Positions 54,111 through 63,046 of a DNA stretch of 64,000 bases are shown here, one piece after another. Numbering within the stretch: position 1 is the stretch's first letter; each line of letters opens with the position of its first letter. The notes under the pieces are model-generated. The model was not told the origin of the DNA and searched no databases. It saw only the letters and a program-made list of their open reading frames with translations. Origin of the DNA: CADEFX01 sp050260355 (GTDB lineage: Bacteria; Pseudomonadota; Alphaproteobacteria; Rhizobiales; Hyphomicrobiaceae). Made by a program: the position numbers and the translations under genes. Location of the stretch: NCBI GenBank assembly GCA_050260355.1, contig JBLNBZ010000128.1, positions 1-64,000 on the forward strand. Direction: 5' to 3'.

Positions 54111-54950
54111 ATGCAAGAGGACCAACGAGCCGCAGAGTTCAATCCCGTGTTACTGGACCCGGATCAGACGCGCTATCGGGCCATCTTTCTGTCCGATCTG
54201 CACCTTGGAACACGAGCCGCGCAAGCCGACGCCCTTCTCGATTTCCTCAAGCATGTGCAAGCCGACACCATCTACCTGGTAGGCGACATCGTCGACTTCT
54301 GGAAGGTGCGCCGCGGGCCCTACTGGCCGCAGGCGCACAACGACGTGCTGCAGAAGCTGCTGCGCAAGGCGCGCAAGGGCGCGCACATCATCCTCATTCC
54401 GGGCAACCATGACGAGGGTCTGCGCGACTACTGCGGCGCCCGCTTCGGCGGCATCGACATCTGTCGCGAGGCGATCCACACCACCGCCGCGGGCCGGCGC
54501 TACATGGTCATGCACGGCGACGAGTTCGACGTCGTGGTGCGCTACGCCCGCAGGCTCGCGTTCCTCGGCGACCGCGGCTACGAGCTGGCGCTGTGGACCA
54601 ACCGGCCGCTGAACTGGGTTCGCCGTCACCTTGGCTTCGGCTACTGGTCGCTCTCCGCCTTCCTCAAGGCGCGGGTCAAGGGCGCCGTCAACTTCATCGG
54701 CGAGTACGAGCAGGCGGTGGCGGATGTCGCGCGCCGCCATGCCGTCGACGGGGTCATCTGCGGCCACATCCATTACGCCGCCGACCGGCGCCTCGGCGAC
54801 GTGCACTACTTGAACTGCGGGGACTGGGTCGAGAGCTGCACCGCGATCGCGGAAACGCGCGCCGGCCAGCTCACGGTGATCCGCTGGCACGATGTCGTGC
54901 GCCGGCGGGAGAAGGAAACGCGTTCCGTCACCATGGAGGCAGCAGCATGA
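54111..54950 (+). CDS. plcP: PlcP-type phospholipase C (metallophosphoesterase)
   Basis: A 279-residue calcineurin-like phosphoesterase: Asp29/His31 (SDLHLG), Asp59 (GDIVDFW), Asn99-His100 (PGNHDE), His135 (MHGDEFD), His219/His221 (CGHIHYA). LpxH and PlcP share this layout; PlcP is preferred because the gene is translationally coupled to btaA and btaB. PlcP cleaves phosphatidylcholine and other phospholipids under phosphate starvation, giving diacylglycerol for phosphorus-free lipids. The ATG has a weak ribosome binding site; GTG 54147 is an alternative start. A PHO-box-like site lies upstream. Confidence 0.82.
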   Translation: MQEDQRAAEFNPVLLDPDQTRYRAIFLSDLHLGTRAAQADALLDFLKHVQADTIYLVGDIVDFWKVRRGPYWPQAHNDVLQKLLRKARKGAHIILIPGNHDEGLRDYCGARFGGIDICREAIHTTAAGRRYMVMHGDEFDVVVRYARRLAFLGDRGYELALWTNRPLNWVRRHLGFGYWSLSAFLKARVKGAVNFIGEYEQAVADVARRHAVDGVICGHIHYAADRRLGDVHYLNCGDWVESCTAIAETRAGQLTVIRWHDVVRRREKETRSVTMEAAA

Positions 54951-56194
54951 TATTGCGAGCCACAGTCCTGCCGAGACCGAGCGCTGCGCGCATCAAGGAT
55001 GCGGTGCATCGCAACCGCGCGCTCAGCGCGGAAGGATTGCAGGAGCGGTTGTTCACGCTCGCATTCTCCAAGCTCGTCTATCCGCAGATCTGGGAAGATC
55101 CGGTGGTCGACATGGCGGCGCTGGAGATCGGGCGGGAGACGCGGCTCGTCACCATCGCCTCGGGCGGTTGCAACGTGCTGAGCTACCTCACGGCCGATCC
55201 GCAACGCATCTTCGCCGTCGATATCAATGCTGCGCATATTGCGCTCAACCACCTCAAGCTGTGTGCCGCGCGCAGGCTGCCCAATCACGCGGCTTTTCTG
55301 CGCTTTTTCGGCCAGGCAAACGACCGGCGCAATGTGGCGGCGTTCGACAAGCACCTGCGCGCACACCTGCACGAGGCCACGCTGCGCTATTGGAGTGCCC
55401 GGGATTGGCTGGGCCGGCGGCGCATTGCGCGGTTCAAGCGCGGTTTCTACCGCTACGGATTGCTCGGGCGCTTCATCGGCTTTGCGCATCTCATCGCTCG
55501 CCTGCACGGCCGTAACCCCCGCGGCATGCTGCGCGCCGGCACGCTGGCGGAGCAGCGCCGGATCTTCGCGCGCGAGCTGGCTCCGCTCTTCGAGCGCGGC
55601 CTCGTGCGCGCGATCCTCGATCATCGCGCGTCACTCTATGGTCTCGGCATCCCGCCGGCGCAGTACGATACGCTGAAGGCCGATCACGCCACGATGTCGG
55701 AGGTGGTCAGGAGCCGGCTGGAGCGGCTGGCCTGCGGCTTCCCGATCCAGGACAATTATTTCGCCTGGCAGGCCTTCAACCGCGGCTATGCCGAGCGCGA
55801 TTTGGGCCCGCTGCCGCTGTATCTGCAGGCCACTCATTTCGAGGCGATCCGCGCGCGGGTCGATCGCGTGGAGGTGCGCGAGGCCTCGTTCACCGAGTTC
55901 TTGCGCGGCCAGCCGGCGGGGAGCCTCGACCGCTACGTTCTGCTCGATGCGCAGGACTGGATGTCGGACGCCGCCCTTGCCGAGCTGTGGCGCGAGATCA
56001 CGCGCACGGCTCGCCCAGGCGCACGCGTGATCTTCCGCACGGCCGCGGCCGAGATCCTCCTGCCGGGACGCATTCCGGACGCGCTGCTGGCGCGCTGGCG
56101 CTATGAGGAGCAGCGCTCGCGCGAGCTCGGCGCGATGGACCGCTCCGCGATCTACGGCGGCTTCCACCTCTACGTGCTGAGGGGCGGGGCATGA
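54947..56194 (+). CDS. btaA: BtaA, diacylglycerol 3-amino-3-carboxypropyltransferase
   Basis: A 415-residue DUF3419-family enzyme that transfers the 3-amino-3-carboxypropyl group of S-adenosylmethionine to diacylglycerol, forming diacylglycerylhomoserine, the precursor of betaine lipid DGTS. Family segments seen include LVYPQIWEDPVVDMAALEI, TIASGGCNVLSYL with FAVDINAAHIALN (SAM binding), and the C-terminal DAQDWM. Its ATG is in the plcP stop (ATGA) with GGAGG upstream, and its stop overlaps btaB. It uses the diacylglycerol that PlcP would make. Confidence 0.92.
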   Translation: MILRATVLPRPSAARIKDAVHRNRALSAEGLQERLFTLAFSKLVYPQIWEDPVVDMAALEIGRETRLVTIASGGCNVLSYLTADPQRIFAVDINAAHIALNHLKLCAARRLPNHAAFLRFFGQANDRRNVAAFDKHLRAHLHEATLRYWSARDWLGRRRIARFKRGFYRYGLLGRFIGFAHLIARLHGRNPRGMLRAGTLAEQRRIFARELAPLFERGLVRAILDHRASLYGLGIPPAQYDTLKADHATMSEVVRSRLERLACGFPIQDNYFAWQAFNRGYAERDLGPLPLYLQATHFEAIRARVDRVEVREASFTEFLRGQPAGSLDRYVLLDAQDWMSDAALAELWREITRTARPGARVIFRTAAAEILLPGRIPDALLARWRYEEQRSRELGAMDRSAIYGGFHLYVLRGGA

Positions 56195-56844
56195 CGACTG
56201 CGGGCTCCGCTGCCGACAGCATGGACCGCATCTATCGCTACCAGCGCTACATCTACGACGTGACGCGGCGGCACTATCTGCTCGGGCGCGACACGCTGAT
56301 CGACGGGCTGGTGCCGCCCGATCGCGGCAGTGTGCTGGAGATCGGCTGCGGCACGGCGCGCAATCTGATCCGCGCGGCGGAGCGCTACCGCGATGCGAGC
56401 TTCTACGGCATCGACGTCTCCGCGGCGATGCTGGAGACGGCCGCGCGCCGCGTGTCGGCTGCCGGGCTCGCGGCGCGGGTCCGGCTCGCCCAAGGCGATG
56501 CGACCTCGTTCAGCCCCGGCGCCATTTTCAACCGCGAGCAGCTCGATCGCGTGTTCATCTCGTACGCGCTGTCGATGATCCCGGACTGGCGCGGCGTCCT
56601 CGACCGCGCCGCGCCGATGCTGGCGCCTGGAGGCTCGCTGCACATCGTCGACTTCGGGCGATGCGAAGGCTTGCCGCGTGCGGCCCGTGCGGGTCTTTAT
56701 GCCTGGCTTGCCGAGTTTGCCGTGACGCCGCGTGAGAATCTGGAGGCCGCGTTGGCGCAGACTGGGGCGCGGCATGGTCTCGAGATGTTTTTCGCCCCTC
56801 TGTACCGCGGCTATGCGGCTTATGCCGTCCTGACCCGGCGCTGA
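56191..56844 (+). CDS. btaB: BtaB, diacylglycerylhomoserine N-methyltransferase
   Basis: A 217-residue SAM-dependent methyltransferase that trimethylates diacylglycerylhomoserine to DGTS. The SAM motif VLEIGCGTARNL and the neighbouring FYGIDVSAAMLE are clear, and RIYRYQRYIYDVTRRHYLLGRD near the N-terminus is typical of BtaB. The ATGA overlap with btaA shows coupling. Identification rests on the family pattern plus operon position; a generic methyltransferase would be hard to exclude without the btaA neighbour. It ends 112 bases before the convergent groEL. Confidence 0.9.
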   Translation: MTTAGSAADSMDRIYRYQRYIYDVTRRHYLLGRDTLIDGLVPPDRGSVLEIGCGTARNLIRAAERYRDASFYGIDVSAAMLETAARRVSAAGLAARVRLAQGDATSFSPGAIFNREQLDRVFISYALSMIPDWRGVLDRAAPMLAPGGSLHIVDFGRCEGLPRAARAGLYAWLAEFAVTPRENLEAALAQTGARHGLEMFFAPLYRGYAAYAVLTRR

Positions 56845-56883
56845 CGTCACTGGGAAGACACCGGCCCCGCGTACTGGCCAAGC

Positions 56884-56916
56884 AAAAGGCCGCCCCGGTT
56901 GCCCCAGGCGGCCTTT
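56884..56916 (-). terminator. Bidirectional intrinsic terminator (groEL / btaB)
   Basis: AAAGGCCGCC (56885-56894) pairs with GGCGGCCTTT (56907-56916) in a 10-bp perfect stem with a 12-base loop. On the minus strand it is followed by a T-run (TTTT), suiting groEL; on the plus strand the T-run is short. It lies between convergent btaB and groEL. Confidence 0.7.
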
Positions 56917-56955
56917 GGTCCGAAACGTAGCGGTTTCGCGTCCGGTGCTTGGACC

Positions 56956-58599
<1,644 letters not shown>

Positions 58600-58764
58600 T
58601 GTGGGTCTGCTCCGTGGATGAAGAGGGGGTGGGGGGTGAGGTGGTCAGATCGTGAGGTGGTGGGGTTGGGGGCGGGGAGACCCGTGAGTGGCGAACAGAC
58701 GGGCCGGGAGTGGATCGCCACTCACCATCTCACCCATTTCACCACTCACCGGGTGCAAGGCCCC

Positions 58765-59055
58765 TCAGCGCTCCAGCACCCCCATGATGTCGCTCTCCTT
58801 CATGATCAACAGCTCCTCGCCGTCGATCTTGACCTCGGTGCCCGACCACTTGCCGAACAGCACCTTGTCGCCCTTCTTGAGGTCGATGGGGACGAGCTTG
58901 CCGGAGTCGTCGCGCGCGCCCGGGCCGACGGCGATCACCTCGCCCTGCTGCGGCTTCTCTGCGGCGGTATCGGGAATGATGATGCCGCCGGCGCTCTTGG
59001 TTTCCTGCTCGGTCCGGCGCACGACCACGCGGTCATGGAGAGGGCGGAATTTCAT
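58765..59055 (-). CDS. groES: Co-chaperonin GroES
   Basis: A 96-residue co-chaperonin, first gene of the groESL operon. It begins KFRPLHDRVVVRR and has the mobile loop around TKSAGGIIIPD and the C-terminal ESDIMGVLE ending, all typical. A sigma-type promoter and a CIRCE operator lie directly upstream. GGAGACGAAG serves as the ribosome binding site. Confidence 0.97.
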   Translation of the reverse strand: MKFRPLHDRVVVRRTEQETKSAGGIIIPDTAAEKPQQGEVIAVGPGARDDSGKLVPIDLKKGDKVLFGKWSGTEVKIDGEELLIMKESDIMGVLER

Positions 59056-59106
59056 GGTGATCTTCGTCTCCGATCAACAGCTTGTCTGGATGAGGGTCCG
59101 GTCGTG

Positions 59107-59133
59107 TTAGCACTCATATCCGAGGAGTGCTAG
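59107..59133 (-). promoter_or_regulatory. CIRCE operator (HrcA binding site)
   Basis: TTAGCACTC-N9-GAGTGCTAG matches the CIRCE consensus in 17 of 18 arm positions; only the last base (G for A) differs. It is placed just downstream of the groES promoter, where the HrcA repressor blocks transcription until heat shock. Confidence 0.93.
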
Positions 59134-59143
59134 ACGCGGCGGT

Positions 59144-59173
59144 TTCATACGGGAAGGCCGGGGGGAGTGTCAA
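59144..59173 (-). promoter_or_regulatory. groESL promoter
   Basis: On the minus strand, TTGACA (59173-59168) and TATGAA (59149-59144) are separated by 18 bases, with the CIRCE element starting 10 bases after the -10. The preceding C gives CTTGACA, so either the housekeeping sigma or RpoH may read it. Confidence 0.75.
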
Positions 59174-59452
59174 GCAGTGGCATTGACCCGCCGGGCAAAA
59201 TACGGCCGCGTTTCGATGATGTTGGCTGGCGATCCGTCTGTATGCGGGCGGGCGGCCCGAAGATCGCCCCGAGCTTCATCCGCCGGCGCCATGGTGATGC
59301 AACCTGAACCGGCCCGGCCGAGCCTGCCGTCCTGTCCTCTCCCATCCACGGCCGGAGGCTCCTGCGGCGGCAAAATGCCCGTGGCGAGGAACGCAAGCCG
59401 GCGTGAGCCCATTTGCGCGTTGCACGGCGTAAACAACGCAGGTTAAGAGCAC
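59174..59452. other. Intergenic region between groESL and the sulfotransferase gene
   Basis: Beyond the groES promoter, this roughly 280-base segment holds no recognisable gene, terminator or repeat. The sulfotransferase promoter should lie in its right part; no clear motif was seen. Short open frames exist on both strands but look non-coding. Confidence 0.4.
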
Positions 59453-59488
59453 GTGGGTTTGGCCGCCGGCTCGAGCCACTATGGGGTC

Positions 59489-60355
59489 ATGCGCAGCATC
59501 GTCATCAACGACTTCTTCGTTTGCATTGGCGCGCAGAAGGCCGGCACCACCTGGCTTGCGCGCATGCTGCAGACGCACCCTGATCTGTTCCTGACTCCGG
59601 TCAAGGAGATCCACTACTTCGACCACATTCGCGGCATCACGGAGCATCTCTCTAACCGCAAGCGCCGCTCGCGCTACCGCAAGTATCATCAGCGCATGTG
59701 GACCCAGTGGGCCCAGTTCGGCGAGTACTGGCGTCAGTGGGCCTGGTATCGGGACTACATGAAGAACCCGGTCAACGACGAGTGGTACGCGAGCCTGTTC
59801 CGGCATCGCGGCGCCAAGCGTTTTGCGGGCGAGGTCACTCCCGAATACGCGATCATCGGCAAAGAAGGGTTGGGGCACCTGAAGACGCTGGCGCCGGACG
59901 CGCGCGTTCTCTTCATCATGCGCAATCCCGTGACGCGCGCCTGGAGCCAGGTTCTGCATCAATGCCGGGCGCGCGGGCTCGACGCGACGCGGCAGTCGGT
60001 CGATGCGATCGCCGCGATGCTGGCAGAGCCGCGCGCGCGGGAGCTCGGCGACTACGCCGCCACGCTCGCGGACATGGCTGCTGTTTTCCGCTCCGATCAG
60101 ATGCTGTTGATGTTTTATGAGGACATGCACAAGGATCGTCTGGCGGCGCTCGAGCAGGTCTGCCGCTTCATCGGCTGCGGCTACGATCCCTCGTACTTCA
60201 AGGAGGTTGGCCGCCGCTTCAATCGCAGCCAGGATGCGGCGCTGCCGGATCCGGTACGGGCGGTCTTGCGTGATCTCTATCGCGAGCAGGCCGAAGCCGT
60301 GCGCCAGCGCATGGGCCGCATTCCAGAGGCGTGGGCACGGGAATTCACGGCGTGA
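59489..60355 (+). CDS. Sulfotransferase-family protein
   Basis: A 288-residue PAPS-dependent sulfotransferase-like protein. The 5'-phosphosulfate loop is at residues 13-22 (IGAQKAGTTW), and a second conserved region, LFIMRNPVTRAWSQVLHQCRARGL, matches the 3'-phosphate-binding site. It would transfer sulfate from PAPS to a carbohydrate, lipid or other acceptor. A GTG at 59453 with a possible ribosome binding site would add twelve residues, so the start is uncertain. The convergent neighbour is an acyltransferase. Confidence 0.85.
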   Translation: MRSIVINDFFVCIGAQKAGTTWLARMLQTHPDLFLTPVKEIHYFDHIRGITEHLSNRKRRSRYRKYHQRMWTQWAQFGEYWRQWAWYRDYMKNPVNDEWYASLFRHRGAKRFAGEVTPEYAIIGKEGLGHLKTLAPDARVLFIMRNPVTRAWSQVLHQCRARGLDATRQSVDAIAAMLAEPRARELGDYAATLADMAAVFRSDQMLLMFYEDMHKDRLAALEQVCRFIGCGYDPSYFKEVGRRFNRSQDAALPDPVRAVLRDLYREQAEAVRQRMGRIPEAWAREFTA

Positions 60356-60401
60356 GCCGCCAGTAGCGCGAGACGTGGTGCATCTGTCGCCCGCGCAGAC
60401 G

Positions 60402-61544
60402 TCAGCCCGGTGGCTGCCGCAAATGCCCAGCGAGGAAGCGGCGGACGAACGCAATGAACGGACGCTCGATGTACGTATATCCGAAGCGCGCCACCAGATA
60501 CACGGGCGCCGAGGACAGACCGAAAAGGATGACAAGTCGAACGTTGGCAGGCTGATGCAGATACCACTGCCGGCCCGCCAGCGCTGCGGCGATGGGCAAG
60601 GCGATCGGGATGTGAAAGAGGTATATTCCGTACGAGATCTCGCCGAGGTGATGGCCAGGACGACCACCCAGGATGTTGCGCGCCACACGGGCCGGCATCC
60701 CGACGCCGAAACGATCCCAGGCATCCTCCCCGAGAAGCAGCACGAGCAACCCTGTCGCCGTCATGCCGAACAGCACGTCCTGCCTGTAGAAGCTCAGAAA
60801 CACTGCCGCTGCTGCGAGCAGAGAAAATTCGGGCGAGTCGCGCTTGTAATGCGCCTCCGCCAGCAACATGCCGACGAGAAAGCAATTGATCTTCAGCGGG
60901 AGCAATGTCGGCTGGGGAAACAGGCCGAGCAGCTTCGGCTCGGTATACACACCGATGAACTTGTGGCTTAGCAGGAAGGCGGCGGTGCAAAGGATCACGA
61001 GCGCGCCGTAGCCGAACCTCCGCATGAACAGCATGAGAAACGGGAAGAGCACGTAGAACTGCGCCTCCAAGCCGAGGCTCCAGTCCGGGATGTGCTGCGA
61101 GCTTGCCCCGTAGGCTGGAAAAAATCCGAACAGGAAGGAGAAGTGCAGCAAGGCGGACGCAAAGGGGTGCCTCTGGTCCGTGACGCCATCGGGAGCCACG
61201 TCGACGCCCTGAGGCGGAAAAGCATCCCTCGTATTCAGCCTGAAGTCGGAGAGCTCTCCGCCCAATATCCCGACCACAGCGAAAGCGACGTAGTAGAGCG
61301 GGGCGATGCGGAAGAAGCGCCGGAGATAGAAGCGGGCCCATGTTGTGTGCGATGTCCAGGGTTCTTCCAGCGCACGCTCCCTGTAGTGGGCGCACATCAG
61401 GAAGCCCGATATGAGCATGAAAACATCGACGGCAATGGCGCCGGAGGGAATGAGACCGGTCGTACTACCGCTCATCGATTTGAGGTGATGCGCGAACACC
61501 CAGATCGCCATCAATCCCCGTAAGCCGTCTAGTGGCTTGTACAT
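60402..61544 (-). CDS. Acyltransferase 3 family membrane protein (OafA/NodX-like)
   Basis: A 380-residue polytopic membrane protein with about ten helices. It begins MYKPLDGLRGLMAIWVFAHHL, the acyltransferase-3 start with its conserved His pair, and shows the DVFMLISGFLMC and FYLRRFFRIAPLYY motifs. Such enzymes O-acylate surface polysaccharides or lipids from the cytoplasmic membrane. The start at 61544 was chosen for AGGA eight bases upstream; the long upstream extension is not needed. It is convergent with the sulfotransferase, so both may decorate a cell-surface polymer. Confidence 0.87.
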   Translation of the reverse strand: MYKPLDGLRGLMAIWVFAHHLKSMSGSTTGLIPSGAIAVDVFMLISGFLMCAHYRERALEEPWTSHTTWARFYLRRFFRIAPLYYVAFAVVGILGGELSDFRLNTRDAFPPQGVDVAPDGVTDQRHPFASALLHFSFLFGFFPAYGASSQHIPDWSLGLEAQFYVLFPFLMLFMRRFGYGALVILCTAAFLLSHKFIGVYTEPKLLGLFPQPTLLPLKINCFLVGMLLAEAHYKRDSPEFSLLAAAAVFLSFYRQDVLFGMTATGLLVLLLGEDAWDRFGVGMPARVARNILGGRPGHHLGEISYGIYLFHIPIALPIAAALAGRQWYLHQPANVRLVILFGLSSAPVYLVARFGYTYIERPFIAFVRRFLAGHLRQPPG

Positions 61545-61781
61545 GCTGCGGGTCCTCAGACCACCACAGCATACTTCCCGCGTCCCGTGCCGGTGAGGTG
61601 CCTTTTTCCTCGGTTCTGCGGCACATCCCTCAGCCGGAATTGCCCAGCCCATACGGCTTCGAGGAGGGGGCTCATCCCAAAGGCATTGGCCAGGGCTATC
61701 CTTTGGTGGGTGGCAAGCCTTTGGCGGACCTCAAATTTGCAGGGGTGCGCGGGTTCGCAGCCTGGGGCTCGGCCGGCGCGG

Positions 61782-62285
61782 CTAGAGCGTCTTGTCCGCG
61801 GTGCGAGGCGGCGCCGAGGCTGCCGGATCGACGGCGATCAGAAAGCGCACGAGCTCGCCGCGAGAGGCGCTCTCCACGCGGCTCGTGACCAACTGAAAGC
61901 GGACGCCAGGCACGCCTATGGTGGTCCCGTCGATTTCCTCCAGCTCGACCACGGAAAGCCGGTCGGGCTTGCCGTCGCGGGAGGCGATGGTGATGCGATC
62001 GCCCACCGCGAGGGGGCGGCGAAATGCCGAGCCATGCCCGGGCTTGCCCGTCCAGATGGCCTTGACCGGCCCATGCTCGCGAGCGTCAGCCAGCGCGGGC
62101 GTGAGGCTCAGCGTCCGCGGGGCGGCATCCGCTTCAGCCAGCGCCACTCCGTAGCTGCGGGACAGCAGCAGCTCGGCGTCGGAGAGCGTGCCGGACCAGA
62201 GCAACACGGCGGCGACGGCGCCCGCGCCCGCAGCAAGTGTGCCCCAGCGGAACATCGCTCGTCGGACCGAGGTCTGATGGCTCAT
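61782..62285 (-). CDS. Membrane-anchored protein of unknown function
   Basis: A 167-residue protein: one N-terminal transmembrane segment (about residues 14-34, GTLAAGAGAVAAVLLWSG) and a periplasmic domain of mainly beta character, with IASRDGKPDRLSVVELEEIDGTTIGVPGVRFQLVTSR. It resembles small inner-membrane adapters, but no family was recognised. The start at 62285 fits the membrane segment; the frame is open further upstream without support. The next gene on the same strand, also small and membrane-bound, ends 82 bases upstream. Confidence 0.6.
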   Translation of the reverse strand: MSHQTSVRRAMFRWGTLAAGAGAVAAVLLWSGTLSDAELLLSRSYGVALAEADAAPRTLSLTPALADAREHGPVKAIWTGKPGHGSAFRRPLAVGDRITIASRDGKPDRLSVVELEEIDGTTIGVPGVRFQLVTSRVESASRGELVRFLIAVDPAASAPPRTADKTL

Positions 62286-62367
62286 GCGCGCACTCCGTCG
62301 TGGACGGTAGATATATAGATGCGGTTTGAAGGATGTGGAGGAGGAATGCAAGGTCCCTGGAGCGGGA

Positions 62368-62739
62368 TCATCGCTTCCCCCTCCACCGTCGCCGCGGGGA
62401 GGCATAGACGCGGCGCACGTGACTCCAAAAACTTACGTTAAACGCCAACAGCATAGACAACGCCAAGGTAAGTCCCGTCAGGGGCGCGCAGCCGCCCGGG
62501 CCGTCCGGGAGGCCGCAATGAATGGGAGCGAGAGCCGTCGACGGCCCATTGTCGAAATCCTCGATGAGCACGGCGGTTCCAGAGATGTTCGCAAATGCCG
62601 CGGCAACGGCAAGTTGCGGTGAGTCCTCGCGCCTTGCGGCGTTGTCGGCGACCGTCCCGATAACGAGAGCGAGCATGACCAGGCCGCCAAGGGCGCCGAC
62701 GGCCCGACGCACATATCCATAAGCAGACTCCGCCCGCAT
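62368..62739 (-). CDS. Small membrane protein of unknown function
   Basis: A 123-residue protein with two hydrophobic segments (about residues 13-32, ALGGLVMLALVIGTVAD, and 92-108, LTLALSMLLAFNVSFW), a periplasmic loop with two Cys (HCGLPDGPGGCAP) likely to form a disulfide, and a basic C-terminus. It lies upstream of the other unknown membrane protein in the same direction, so the pair may work together. Start set at ATG 62739. No family was recognised. Confidence 0.55.
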   Translation of the reverse strand: MRAESAYGYVRRAVGALGGLVMLALVIGTVADNAARREDSPQLAVAAAFANISGTAVLIEDFDNGPSTALAPIHCGLPDGPGGCAPLTGLTLALSMLLAFNVSFWSHVRRVYASPRRRWRGKR

Positions 62740-63046
62740 GCCGGTCCCCGCTTTGCTGCTCCCCGCACGGGAGCGACCGTGTCGATCCGCAAAGCAGTGC
62801 ACAGCAGTTGGGCCGGTGTTCGGCGGCAATGTGGCGATCGCCGAAAATCCTGTGTCCGGACCGGAAAAGGAGCCGTTTTCTGGCCTCCGAGGGCCTCATG
62901 GCGAGCTGCTTTGAGGCGGCATAGAGGGTATGCGGCATAATTACCCCTCGTCCTTGACGCACTTGCGAGACGGGCTCGCCAGTGGCCATCTCTTGCCCGG
63001 TGGTCGAGGCGTCACGCGTCCGACAGGGGAAGGTGGGAGTACAAGC
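62740..63046. other. Divergent intergenic region before the SDR gene
   Basis: This 307-bp gap separates the small membrane protein (minus) from the SDR (plus). A TTGAGG and a CATAAT hexamer 19 bases apart near 62911-62941 could be a weak promoter for the SDR gene. Nothing else was recognised. Confidence 0.35.

Noticed and set aside
54111..54950. LpxH (UDP-2,3-diacylglucosamine hydrolase) annotation
   Set aside because: The fold and motifs are shared, but coupling to btaA/btaB and absence of lipid A genes favour PlcP. It remains an alternative.
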